Source: Enoplolaimus lenunculus
Taxonomy: Eukaryota > Nematoda > Enoplea > Enoplida > Thoracostomopsidae
Reading direction: 5' to 3'
DNA length: 64,000 bases
Assembly (NCBI GenBank): GCA_030248215.1
Contig: JASANG010002343.1
Span: forward strand, 62,001 to 126,000
The notes below the pieces were generated by a model. It ran no database searches, was not told the DNA's origin, and worked only from the letters and a program-made list of their open reading frames with translations. Positions 1 to 12,200 of this stretch are shown piece by piece (position 1 is the stretch's first letter; each line of letters starts with the position of its first letter). The translations under genes and the position numbers were made by a program.

Positions 1-221
1 CACTAAATATTTCAAAGAATGTCAGAATTATTACGTATACGATAAACCAATATGCCATACGGTTACTCTTATAAGCCTTGATTTTTAATAATTGTGTCGA
101 ATCGATACAAATTAGATAATAAAAATGATGCTGAATTTATTCGTGATTACTTCGAAAAATTTGGTTTAAGTATTCGCCATTTCATTCAGTGTCTGCATGC
201 GTATGCTTAGTGCTATCATAT

Positions 222-402
222 AACTGAGGGCTGTAAACAGTAGCATAAGTACATTCCTAAGCCCGTACGATTCAGAGTACAACGGATAAGCATGTATATA
301 CCTAAGCCTAGGCCCAAGCCTAAACAAAAATAGTCTAAATCTTAAGCTTACTCTATTGCAGCCCAGTCGAAAAACGAACCGCCCCTCAGCTATACATGGG
401 GA
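222..402 (+). mobile_element. TTAGGC-cored MITE, diverged copy
   Basis: The left end resembles the family terminus, degraded to GAGGGCTGTAAACAGTAG. The core has several CCTAAG-type hexamers, and the right end reads CGCCCCTCAGCTATACATGG, a recognisable version of the inverted terminus. Compare the intact copy at 22,209-22,409. Ends are approximate. Confidence 0.65.
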
Positions 403-947
403 CAGCATGGTAACTAAAAAACGGCATAGATTTGTCTCGATTAATCCCAATATCAGCAAAATATACATTGCTAAAATCTTCGGTAAGAACAGTCTTTGCG
501 TCATATACCATGAAAGCTAGCACACGGTTTATAGTATAATCACAGTACAAATGTCAACAATTGTAAAACATTATCCTTAAATCAGCCACATAAAACATTG
601 CTATTTCCAGGGTTTTCACAGGATCTATGTTTACCTCGAAACAAAAAAAGAAATTCATTTTTCGCTGGGACAGGAACATGGTATAAAACTATTCATCACC
701 GAAATATTGCTAAAAGGCTATAACGCAAAATAAAATATATTGTTTGATCGCGTCTTATTTCGTAATTTTACTAGCTAATTTTTCAAGTTTTACAATACCG
801 TACGACAGAATTTAAAACGCGAAGAATTTGTCAACCAAACACAAGTTAAAAAAGAACGTGCTTTATTAATAAATCATTAATTTAATTTTTATTAAGCTGA
901 AGCCACGTCATAGTTTTACAGAATGCGTCGTTACATTTCCTATTACA

Positions 948-1355
948 GAACCACAACACACTTTTGGCCAATCAGTCATAGCGAAAATCACCACTGCATA
1001 GAACAAGGCACTTACAGTAGTATAAGCTTAGCCTAAGCGTAAGAATGACCTCATACCTAAGTCTAAGCCAAACAATAGTCTAAAGCTTATGCTTACTCTA
1101 TTATTGCCGTCCCGCAGAATAACGCTCCACCCCTGATCTTCACATGTGCCCGAAGACCATAACAGACTTTTGGTCGATCAGCCACAGCGAAAATCACCAC
1201 TGCATAGAACAAGGCACTTACAGTAGTATAAGCTTAGCCTAAGCGTAAGAATGACCTCATACCTAAGTCAAGCCAAACAATAGTCTAAACCTTATGCTTA
1301 CTCTATTGCAGTCCCGCAGAATAACGCTCCACCCCTGATCTTCACATGCGCCCGA
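948..1355 (+). mobile_element. Two tandem TTAGGC-cored MITE copies
   Basis: A block of about 200 bp occurs twice in direct orientation (about 960-1,155 and 1,165-1,355). Both blocks include the same left flank (CAGCGAAAATCACCACTGCA or close), the same core and the same right terminus CACCCCTGATCTTCACATG. Because the flank is copied too, this is a segmental tandem duplication of one insertion, not two insertions. The two units differ at only a few sites, so the duplication is fairly recent. Confidence 0.7.
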
Positions 1356-2507
1356 AAAACATACACACAAACAAATTTTCAGATTTCAATTCTACGGTCC
1401 CTTTTTCTTCTTCCACCTACGTTCGCTCCACATTTCGTACTTTCGCTCGCCCAAAAAAACAATCAAACGCTCAAAAACACTGTCCAAAATGACAATAGCA
1501 CAAAAAAACTTAAACAAAAGTACTCATGACATCAGTATTATTGCATAATGTCTTTAGCAAAAAAAAAACAACAACAGTTTTTCAGTGCACATTGCAAACA
1601 TACACGCATTCAAGTATGTGTACCAAAGACGGGTGCAGCTGTAACTCCCTGAATTCAGTAAGAAATGTTTATACAAGACGGTTATATTAAGTAAAAATCG
1701 AAAACTTTGTTACTACCACAGGTTTAGTACAAATTTTCTCAACTGAACCCCACTTGTCCACCGCTACCGAATATTCTTGCAGCGCCAATGATTGCAAACT
1801 GTTTTATTCAGTCTTGAAGCATACTGCGGTGGGCGTATTGTTACTGTGTAAAAATTGAGTTTTACTCTTAAAATTTACACAAAAGTTTCCGACAAACTTT
1901 AAAAAGAGAGGTTTTTTGAAATATTGTGCAAAGATTTAATGTTTGAAAAAAACATTTTTGTATACACTTTTAATTTGTGCATTTCGCACGATTTTACTCA
2001 AAAGTACAATGTAACACATGCGCAGTGTACCGAACAAATTTGAACATGGGCAGCCACAGAACATTAGGTACGGGTATGTCTGTGAGATTCAGTGACGAAA
2101 ATATTAATTAAGCTGCTGCAATGACAATTTTTTTTATTTCTAAAGACATTTTTCATTGTTTCTGCATTCGATGTAAAAATACATTTGGGAGTTCAGGAGT
2201 GGAAGAACTGTAGTCTCTTGGACAAAACCTGCCTACGCATATGAGTTTCGTGGATGTCGCGAAAGTTAATGAAATAAACTGACGCTGATGTAGACGTTAC
2301 CATGAATTCTCCCAAAGCAAACAGTTCAGTTCACAATCACTAAAAGATTCATTGAAAACACCAACAAAGAGCCACATATTATTTTTTCAGTTGCGTTTAC
2401 ACGCATTTCAATTGAACAGAAATAATACCAAATTCATTCAAATGGTAATTAAAATCAAAAAGTGCCATTGATGACTCTATATATGGATAAGAGTATGCTG
2501 CCACTTG

Positions 2508-2790
2508 TGCGCCATGGCATGGTACAAAATCTACCACCAGTGCGCGTTGCCTTTTTTGCCTTACTTCCCTTATTTTTATGGTTGCATCCTTCCTCTCAAT
2601 ACACACAGTAAATATAGCTTCTGCAGAATATAACCGGAGACTGCTACAGTAAAAATGAAAAAAACTGAGGTACACGCCCATATAATGACGCCGGTCGGTA
2701 GTCGAGTAAAAAACGCAACACTCGCTGGGTGCGTTCTTTGCGACAAACAAATGTACCAAGTTACATACTCGTGTTACAGGGTTGATCATG
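2508..2790 (+). repeat. Interspersed repeat, first copy
   Basis: It shares the start motif GCATGGTACAAAATCTACCA, an AAAAACGCAAC motif and a TACACTCTTGTTA-like end with the stretch at 22,905-23,170, and the end alone with 15,424-15,512. No termini or coding potential were recognised, so the class is unknown. Confidence 0.5.
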
Positions 2791-3601
2791 CACTCTGGGT
2801 AATACTAAATACGTACAAGATTACCAATTACTCTCAAAAACCACAGCAGCACGTCCCATATTATGTTGCTCAAAACTAACAACATCTGCTCCACGTTATA
2901 GCCCCAAATGATTATTACGCGAATCTACAAATCTAATTCTAATCGTGGCACAACTTTATGATATATTTGCACTACAAAATTTTCCCCAATAAATTCTTTA
3001 TAACATTTGTGTTATACCTTGTCTGCTATCGCTAGTCAAGCCGCAAGATAGTATATATTTAGCAGCGTACTAGAACGAAGGGCAACATACACTAAATTCA
3101 AACTCACCATTAAAGTTTTTGTATATCATTATGATTTCTGAAAAAACAGGTCAAATCATTTAAAATGTTTAAAAATAAGTTCAAAGTTTTCCCGTACGTA
3201 CAACAAAAAAAAGATAAAAATAACAAAACCTTACCGATCAGCGCAGTGTATTTGTACAATGCTAACAATACGTATAAATAACGCATATGCGCATTAAAAA
3301 CTAAAAGACCACCGTTTGTATAGAAGAATGTGGATCAATGATCACTTCTTGGCGTAAAAGTAACCAGTTTCATTTATGCAACCCTAAGACTTAAGTTCTA
3401 ATAATATCCCCTGCCGTTTTGCGTCTATAAACAATCAACCTACTAACTCAATGAAAAAATGTAATACCGGCATGAACAGTACATAACATGCAGTTGCAAA
3501 GAACCATTTCCTGCATGAAAACCCCAAACGCCATTTTTTCAACGTTTTCGTTATATATTTTTGCGCGACCATTCAATAACAGCTAATATATACATTGATA
3601 A

Positions 3602-6600
3602 TTATTTACAACAAAACAGCACCCCTATAGAAAGGTTGTAAACGCAGGTTGAAGCCGCACCCAAAAACTGTGACTGAGACCTGAGAGCTATTTTTTTCAT
3701 TAAATAATCAAAAATTTATCCTTCACCACAAATTAGGTTGGTGCTAATGCGACAATTCAACGGCGCCTAGTACTTTAAGAACAAATGAATACGCTAAAAA
3801 ATAAGTTTTCAAGAAACGCCTGAAGTTAGTCATTTTTCAACAGTTCGACAATATTAGTATAGTGCGCGCTTGAGCTTGTTCAAAGCTATCAAATTTCCAG
3901 ATAACTGTCAAATAGAATTTGTTCATAAAAGTGACTGTCGGAAACCTCCTGTTTCGCATGATGGACAACAATAGGGAATTTCCCGTACCAATAAGCCATT
4001 TCAATCATAAAACAAATTAAACTGTAGCCGGGCATCCAAGTGCATACGAGGACGACTTTCAGTCAAGAGTACGCACAAAAAGAATATACAATAACGAATT
4101 ATTTCCTCTACAGAATAAATAAAGAGAATGTACATATTTTGCAATAAAAATCGATATGATAATTGTTGTTATTATGCTATGACATAAGGCGAATTGAAAA
4201 TATTATGAAAATACGAGAAAATATTGTGTTCGGTCAGTTTTATCAAAACTTAGCGAAATTTACTCATCAGCAAGCGAGATCGGAACATCAAACACAAGTT
4301 CCATAGGTAGCGGTTTGCGAACCTAAAACATAACAACGCAACAACAATATATATTGAGCTTACCCAAAAACGAACAAACTACATCAATCAGCTTACAATA
4401 ATATTGAATGGGTACTGAAAATTCGTTGTAAAAACCTTCTATACAATGGTTAGAGACATCAAAAATGGAAAGTTAAAATTCAAAACTGTAAAACAAACGC
4501 AAAATCGATTCCTGGTGGAAGCTCAGATCCACAAAAACATGTGTTGCTTAAGTAATAAAAACAAGAACACACAGTCTATCACAACTGACAAGCGCATCTC
4601 AATTGCAATATTTCCGATCAGAAAAGCACTATTCAGGACTGGCGATCTGTGAAGTAGCCTACCCAAAATCACTGAAGTAGCCTACCCAAAATCACTGAAG
4701 CTTTCAATTTTATGCGAGTTAAAATCAATTTACCTGGAAATGAGAACCAGTTGGCGCACTAACATCAGCGATATAGTTAATATCGTTCCGCGTTCCGCGT
4801 ACAGCAAACGCAGAAGTGAAAATTTCAACTTTAATTCGATCACCGGTAAACGATTTGATACTAACTCCTTCATCAAATGAAGACAAGGGCGTTTGCGGCA
4901 TAATGTCCCAATATGGCGGGTACTAAAATGTTAACCTTTTTCAACTCAGCTCAAATTATAACAGCACACGTTTTGAAGCAAGGTGTACTCAATAATTAGG
5001 TGCACACTAGACCGCTAAAAAGGGTCACAGACATCCATTAGTGGTAACCATGCAACAGAAAACAAATATTGAAGTCCTTTTACTCGGAATAATGTGCCAA
5101 AACGATTGCATTGAAACTGGATTTTAAAACACTTGAAAACCGGTCAGTGAAACTGTGCCAAAACGCTTACGTCAAGTCCAGTTAATGGAATCTTCTCGAT
5201 CGCTACAAAGCGAAATAATTTACGAACTTCCTCCACGCTCATTGATGCGTTAATTGGTTTTGAAAACCCCATTTGAACAGACGTTTTGTTGTCAGGACTA
5301 AAACAGAAATTATCTCGTACCTCAATGCGCTTCACATAAAAATGGTGGTGCACGGACACTAAAATAAATATACCGACCTATAACTTTATTCATACCGCAT
5401 ATATTTTTGATCGTTAGAAAGGCACCGACTAATTACTCCAAACAAAAACTGTTCGAAAATAAAGCAGCTGAAGTGACTACTAATAATATGCCAGAATGAA
5501 ATTAAAATCATTTGAAACGAAACATCAATGGAATGTATACATATTTGCATCAGTCGTTTAACTGCATCTTCAAATAAATACAGTTTGGTCAAAAACTTAC
5601 TCATACGAAAACAAAATGTTGCTAAACTGCCGATGTATACCATCCAACATGAACGATTAAAATCTTCGAAAATAAAGCTAAAGTAACCTCTAATAATATG
5701 CCAGTTTAAAATTAAAATAAGTTTGAAACGAAACAGTAATAGAGTCTGCACATATGTGGACCAGTCGAGCGGTTTCACTGCATATTCAACTCAATACAGT
5801 GCCGGCCAAAAACTTACTCATACGAAAACAAAAGGTTGCTAGACTGCCCACGTGTACCATCCAGCGTGAATGATTCTTGGCCAACAAACCCGAATCCATC
5901 CTTATCTGACTGGCTTATACGCAAGATGAGACCACCCGTCGGCAAATGTTGCGACAACCATTCATTCACTCGTTGTTCAAGCATTTCTGTTTCCGTTTTA
6001 TTAATACGATCCAAAACGTTTGTACCGTTGTAAGCAACATCTGGATTGCCACCGATTGGAAATTCTTGACTAAAATTAAAACATAATAGTATAAGTATGA
6101 CTTGAAGAATACATGACGTCAGCATACACCTTCAACAACAACAATCAGAGATGTTTCGAAAAAACATACCATAACAGTACAAATAGACCGGTACACACTA
6201 AAAGCTAAAAGTACAGGAGACCCTAGTTTGACCTGTTCATAAAAAAGTTAGAAAAACGCAAACTTGCAATGAGTGATGAGTGTAAGCATGTGAGACATGC
6301 TTGTCCTAGTGCATATGCAATATATATGCAAAGCACATTGCGTAGCATGCTTGCCGGGAGCATACGGTCGGCACATATAGTCGAGGAAAAATGCAGTTGA
6401 ACAGGCGGGCTGCGTGGCGCAGTGGTAGAGTGTTTGCTTAAAGATCCGTAGCTATGAGTTCGATCCCCGCTTTAGCCCGCTTTTCCAGCTGCTTAGTCGA
6501 AAGGTCTGATGTCCCAGTTCCTACCTTGACTGACATGAGGGCCACGCCGTGAGCGCAATGGAAAACTACCGCGCTATGAACACGGTATCCAGTCGAAAAT

Positions 6601-7092
6601 AGGATGGACGGTCAAGGAATGACCTTGTGAAAAATAAGGGCATGTAAGCATGAGACATGCTTGTCCTGGTGCATATCCAATATATATGCAACACACATTG
6701 TGTAGTATGCTTGCCGGGAGCATACGGCCGGCACATATAGTCGACGAAAAATGCAGTTGGACAGGCGGGCTGCGTGGCGCAGTAGTAGAGTGTTCGCTTA
6801 ACGATCCGTAGGCTGAGAGTTCGATCCCCGCGCTGGAGGCCCGCTTTTCCAGCTGCTTAGTAAAAAGGTCTGATGTCCCGGTTCCTATCTAGACTGGCAA
6901 TGAGCTAATGATATAAAAGCAAAATTATTTTGACTTTCATTAAATGCTACAACTGCCTAGATCTCCAGATCTACACGTTCGACGTAACAAAACATCAATA
7001 TAAATGTACGGTCAAATTGCAGACTCGACGTCAACTTACGAAAGAATTAGCAACGGAAACCCAGTTAGATAAATAATTCCCCACAATACCAT
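3602..7092 (-). CDS. Gene A: secreted or anchored protein, unknown family
   Basis: Exons on the minus strand: 7,092-7,040, 6,069-5,858, 5,358-5,171, 4,922-4,734, 4,322-4,264 and a tentative last exon 3,680-3,602. Intron phases are 2, 1, 0, 0, 2, and every join stays open. The first exon gives the signal peptide MVLWGIIYLTGFPLLILS, joined to QEFPIGGNPDVAYNG. The mature part has several N-glycosylation sites (NGT, NKT, NKT, NAS), and its alternating polar and hydrophobic segments suggest a beta-rich fold. With the tentative last exon the protein is 259 residues and ends in a hydrophobic tail (about FLGAASTCVYNLSIGVLFCC), like the size and tail of genes C and D. Without it the frame stops at 4,260-4,262 after VFDVPISLADE, giving 234 residues. 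An ATG at 6,123-6,125 could seem to start exon 2, but it lies in the intron polypyrimidine tract. I do not recognise the family. The core exons are well supported and the last exon is weak. Confidence 0.65.
4734..4922 (-). other. Gene A, best-supported internal exon
   Basis: It is flanked by TTAACATTTTAG and by CAG|GTAAAT, is 63 codons long with both junctions in phase 0, and is open in one frame only. It encodes YPPYWDIMPQTPLSS, then IKVEIFTSAFAV, and ends with VSAPTGSHFQ. It is the anchor for the gene model. Confidence 0.75.
5452..5875 (-). repeat. Tandem duplication across exon/intron border of gene A
   Basis: Units of about 210 bp at 5,664-5,875 and 5,452-5,658 share TTCGAAAATAAAGC, AATAATATGCCAG, GAAACGAAAC and CAAAAACTTACTCATACGAA. 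The right unit contains the live end of gene A exon 2 and its donor (GATG|GTACAC). The left unit contains a decayed copy of the same border (ATG|GTATAC). Confidence 0.8.
6280..6910 (+). repeat. Two tandem tRNA-derived SINE copies
   Basis: Both copies (about 6,280-6,560 and 6,640-6,910) have a GCATGCTTGTCC-type lead, then a tRNA-like body with box A-like TGCGTGGCGCAGTRGTAGAG and box B-like GAGTTCGATCC, then the tail CTTTTCCAGCTGCTTAGT and GGTCTGATGTCCC. Further copies lie at 11,025-11,160 and, reversed, at 36,735-37,040. The cloverleaf does not fold well, so these are SINEs rather than tRNA genes. They sit in intron 1 of gene A. Confidence 0.8.
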
Positions 7093-7110
7093 CCTGTTCG
7101 AGTAATATAT
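7040..7110 (-). other. Gene A, first coding exon with signal peptide
   Basis: The exon follows a clean acceptor (TTTTTTTGTTACAG) and ends at TTTC|GTAAGT. The ATG at 7,092-7,090 opens a 17-codon hydrophobic reading that joins in phase 2 to the exon at 6,069. The 18 bases before the ATG are then 5' untranslated. A possible upstream non-coding exon at 8,098-8,031 ends at CGG|GTGAGA. Confidence 0.65.
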
Positions 7111-7119
7111 CTGTAACAA

Positions 7120-9222
7120 AAAAATCACACTATAAAATATTTCCAAAAAATATAATTCGATAAAGTGCATAATTGTAAGGCTTGCTTGAAACTAAAGATT
7201 GCGAACAATTATACCTATCAAGGCGTATTTCATCAGGCACAGTTAATATTAAGACACAACAGTGATACATAGCTTAGCATATCCCAGATCCAGAATCAGT
7301 ATACGCCGAACTCGATTGCATATATTAGTAAGTCACTAGCTACGGAGTTTCAAAAACATTAAAATTGCTGTTAGATGTAAGTATAGAAAATCCCTGAAAG
7401 CATATGAAAATTTAATTGCAAGAGACTGTACCACCATTAGCACAATTTTCAAACTCAAGTCTTGGTATTACATGTGCGGGAAATTGAAATATCAATAGAG
7501 CGTATTGAAATCAGATATAAGCGGATAGTAAACATAACGGAAACGGAATACGGTTAGAAGCATGAAAATATTTACCGAGTTTTTTAAATTTTAAACAAAA
7601 AATAGCTGATGCTTCCACAATTTTTCAAGAGATTGGATGAGTTTTGTTTTCTATTTCAAATCGAGCGCTTATCCAGCCTTTAAATTATACATTGCGCGAT
7701 TTTCCAATGTTACTTTTAGAGTATTCTTAAGCCTAAGCCTAAAAGCCTAAGCGTAAGCGTTGCAAAATCGAATACCTAAGCCTATAGGCCTAAGCCTAAG
7801 ACTAAGCAACAAATGTAATCTAAAATATAAGCCGACTCTTTTACGGACCCACCAGAAAAAGGGACGGTCCTAAAAGTAACGCGGGCCGCGCGATTTATGC
7901 GTAGTTTTGAATTAATTGATTGAGTAAAAAATACCAGAATTTCGTAATATCTGCAACTGAAATATAACCGGATACTCATTCTTACCGGACAGGAAACGGA
8001 GATATACCTTGCTTAAGATTACAGTCTCACCCGATTGTGCGGAAAACTGCAGGATAAACAGCCTATTTTCAGAAACATTCTTGATGCCTTGGTCGCGGCT
8101 AGCGCATAATGCGCGTCACGCACACACCAAGATACACGTTTGTAATAAATAGAAAATTGTACCGGTGTACGGTTTATTCCTTCCCCTCAAAGAAAATTGA
8201 ACTCGATTTCATTCTCGAAAGATATGAACCCGCGCAATATTTTCATCCGTTTTGCCCATTCCAACTTATTTTATGCTATATTAATTTTTTCCCGTTAATT
8301 TTACCCGGACAAGTTGCACCAAACTAATAGTTCCCAAAATTTTAATTTAATTCTTCTGTTCACTGTTCAGAGTTTACCAATAGTTAATACACAAACTACT
8401 CTGGCATGTCTTAAACACTAAAGATTATCGTAGCTAATGATGTATCCGCCAAAACAGACAACCCTGCCTTCATAGTAAAGTTTGGACTTCTGAAACTTTA
8501 GTATATAGAGCTTTTACCATTCGTAATCCCCGCATCCCTAAGTTTCTGGGTCCAACTTGCTTTAATTTTTTAGCTTAGAATTTCCTCATTATTTGTTACG
8601 TCGGAATTTTTAAATTTAACTCAATCTATGCGCAAGATAATAGTTTATACTAAAAAAACTCTGTGTTATATTCTGAGCTAAATTCATAGGCATGTAAGAC
8701 TCATACTCTTTCCCCCACATGTGCAGTTTAGGTTCTTTCTTAACATAATTGCTAAGCATATAGCTCGATTCACGGCAGACGCTTAAGTATCAAAGCATAT
8801 ATGCCTGTAGCCTAAGCTTTTGTCTAAACGTTTTCGTTATTTTAAGTCAAATGAGACCGCTTTTCAACAATTCTAAGTGGTCGAAAAAATATTAGAGCAG
8901 TTTACGGAAATCAGAGACTATATACTTCAGTTCGGCGTTGTCCTTTATGTGATTCCTGTATCTATAAATTATTAATGTCAACTTTTAGCCCCGTTAAAAA
9001 CGTAAAAGTTTATTAGAATGTTCCAGTATTAGTTTCATTAAATAAAGCCTGTGCTTAAAACTGTGATACAATCCAACTTTAGTTAATCATTTGACGATGC
9101 GCATCCAAGATTTTGGAAACGAAGTTACATTCTATGAACTTCTGACTGAAGCGAGGCTTCTGGTGTCACCAAACCAATGTTTTTAAAATATTATGATTAA
9201 AAATAGATCACAAACGGTGCTG
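7120..9222. other. Region between genes A and B
   Basis: It holds a degraded TTAGGC-cored MITE (about 7,725-7,860) and the possible gene A leader exon at 8,031-8,098. No other exon chain was seen. A short plus-strand frame at 8,109-8,327 has no homology I recognise and no splice support. Confidence 0.5.
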
Positions 9223-9228
9223 TTTATT
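9223..9228 (-). terminator. Polyadenylation signal of gene B
   Basis: AATAAA on the minus strand, about 55 bases after the gene B stop codon, a normal distance for an animal poly(A) signal. Confidence 0.6.
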
Positions 9229-9281
9229 TGACGTTAATAGCCCCCTAAAGCCCACCTGGGCGACACTGTCAGATCAATACG

Positions 9282-12200
9282 TCAGCTCATTCGTTTGTCC
9301 GACATTTTGTCGTTTGTAGCCGCAATAGAAAATTGCTTTCTTGTCGCGAGTGCAACTTCATTTTGACACGATTGCATTAAAAACGCGTGCAGTGTATGTT
9401 TGCGCGATGCGCGCCGCTGTACACGACGCAATATTCGATATTGTTCGGTTAAACTTGCAAGTGCAATTAGCGATAGTGCAACACAAATTAGTGCAGTAGA
9501 AAACGACCATCCCAGCTGTCGAACAGTGTGATCTGTTGAAAAATGCTGATGTAAACGGTCGATTGCAGTGGCATAAACAAATCTTAGAGGACTCCGAATA
9601 GAATCATTTTGGTTTAATTCACCATTTGATTCATATTTTTGAATTGCAATGTCGTACTGCGATTCCACACAAATTACTGGTTCTAGTGTTGACAAATAGA
9701 ATACTTGCACGACAAACAGGACACAAATCAGGCATAAAGTGATTTCTGAAAAATTGAAAAATAAAAATAGTATACCACGGTGCTCTTATTAACTACAAAT
9801 TAAACTCTTTTTCAAACGTTCTTTAAAACGCTATTTTAGCATCAATACTTGCTTTCGACGATTGCTATATGGCGTGTTTTGAAAGAGGCTGAACCTAAAA
9901 ATGAGTTTGTGAAATTAAAACGATGAAATACCTAACGTTTTATTTATAAAACAAAGTCTTATTTTCTTATGTGAGTCGCTCACTTTCACAGCAGATATTT
10001 GTGCAATTTTCAGGGCTATACAGAGCAACGAATATTTTACTGTAATGAACATTTAAAATTTTAATTGTATCATGGTTAACATATTTTATTCGAGATTATG
10101 AATATCGTAGGAGCTGATGGGTTGGAGTTCAGCCTTAGTCGAGTACACTTCATTCAAAGTATATATACACACAAAGTAGATTGCCTTGAAATTTCAGGAC
10201 TGCTACACTGTAAAATTTTTAAGACATTAATGTCTTGTATTTTAGACATACATAGGCGTTCAACAGCTCTGAAATTTGAGTCTAAAATAGTTAAAACATA
10301 AATATTCAAGGAATTGCTATTTCCAATTTAATAAAAATTTGTTTCTTTCACGAAATAATTGTCTTTATATACAAGAATTTATTTTCGGAATTTTATTTTT
10401 CTAAAACAGTTGTTTCGTTTATATTTTCAAGAGAGTATAAATAATCGAATTTAAAAGATGCACACAAAACAGTATTTCTAAATTTATTCGGAAAAATATT
10501 TTCTGTCGTAAATCTGAAAAGTTTTTATGATATTTAAGACAATTTTTTATTAATAACAGGAACACGTTCGTTTTCAGACTTTATTTCAAAACATTTTTGA
10601 AAACTTTTCTGTTATAACAGAAATCCGTTTAAAGTGAACATTTTCAAAAACTATAATGTCTTGCTTTCAAACATATATGTCTGTAGACTAGATTAAGACA
10701 TAATGAAGGGATAAAAAACAATTTCGAACCTTAGTACCAACTATAAAGCAGACTTCTACTTTAAATTAAAAACTAACGGTTTGCGGATAGAAGTGGCAAC
10801 ATGATAAGGATGTAGCAAGCACGATTATGCAAAATTCCAACAAGTCCAAACACGGTTGCAGCTGGAATTAAGACGAAAACACATATTGGTAGAAGACAAC
10901 AGTTGATCATCGATATATCTGAAGATATTGAATAAAAACGAAACATTAACCAATGACAACATACATTAATAATTTGTCCATGGCTACACGACATATAACC
11001 GACAATAGAAGCAATTGGAAAAACAGGCTACGTGGCGCAGTTATTGAGGGTTTACTTAAGAACAGCGCCGTTTTGAAGTTCGATTCCCACTCTGTATAGG
11101 CCCGCTTTTCCAGCTGCTTAGTTAAAAAGGTCTGAAGTCCCGTTTCCTTCTAAACTAACCACCTTTTATATGCGCCTTGCATCCCCATAGTTTTTTCCAA
11201 ATTCGGCAGCAATTAAAATGAGCACGCTTGTAAAGATTTATCGCTTGTTTACTCTAGTTCTTCTGCCATCAAGGAGTTGCAGAGAAGAACTGTATATTAT
11301 TAACACATCGGGCCACATTCACTTTGATTAAGGTGATGAACTGACGTGACTAAGTGCTGCCTAACACTTGGTGCAAAAGTTTGGGCGTCAAGCAATGGAC
11401 ACAAGTCAAATAAACGTTTAATTCAACGGATAGGTTGCAGTACCGGATATATATCGGAAACGAAGGGCGCCGGATCGTGGGTTAAAAATGAATAACAGTC
11501 CGTAACCGAATAAGAGGAGAGGTACCCTCTGGAGAGGCCAAGTAAATATCAGTCCTCCCCCTCTTATTCGGGTCACCACAGTATCTGGTTTCGGCTCTGG
11601 CGGAAAATCAACCTAGTGTTTTGGTTCAAGTATAATTTTAAGCTGATGCAAACGTTGCGTCGTTCACTTAGTCTGTTTGTAGCTTAGGTGCTTTTGTTGA
11701 AGTTTTTGTTATCAAGATTGCTCAAAAAATGCCGCTAGAAACATATTTTTTACAATATTTTGATTTTATTTGTTAAATTAACTAATTTCAACAACAGTAT
11801 TCTAAACTGGATATCTATGTAGTTTATATCCGGCTGATATGATTTGAGCATGTGTCAATATTCTTGCCTGTAAACATTTAGCTAAAAGATTTTGCAATTA
11901 CAGATATATAGTAAAGCTTACATTGATAGCCATAAGACCGTCGTAAATGCGGGTTTCCAACTGAATACAGGCATTCTTGGAAGTCACTGAATCGATCCTT
12001 ATCACAGCGTTGCAACCGTGACCGGTGATTAACTGAAACAAATACAACGTTATTCAGTCGTTTTGCTTGCGATGTTTCATATTTTGCATAAAATCCGTGA
12101 AATATGAGAATAAATGCATGAAAGCAAAACCGCGAACATTTTTCCACAACTTTCTTTCTCAATATATCTTTAGGTTTTGCGAATCTTAAAGCGGATACCC

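Larger units (their letters stand above)
1..3600. other. Intergenic stretch without recognisable gene
   Basis: No exon chain with consistent splice phase was found on either strand. The stretch holds copies of the TTAGGC-cored transposon family (about 222-402, and a duplicated pair at about 960-1,355) and one copy of an interspersed repeat (2,508-2,790). The rest is AT-rich unique-looking sequence. The small open frames at 2,397-2,879 lie inside the interspersed repeat. Confidence 0.6.

Noticed and set aside
5858-6125. ATG at 6,125 as start of gene A, giving MLTSCILQVILILLCF as signal peptide
   Set aside because: The hydrophobic stretch coincides with a polypyrimidine tract and TTTAATTTTAG acceptor, and an upstream exon with a better signal peptide joins in phase. 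Kept as a second possibility only.
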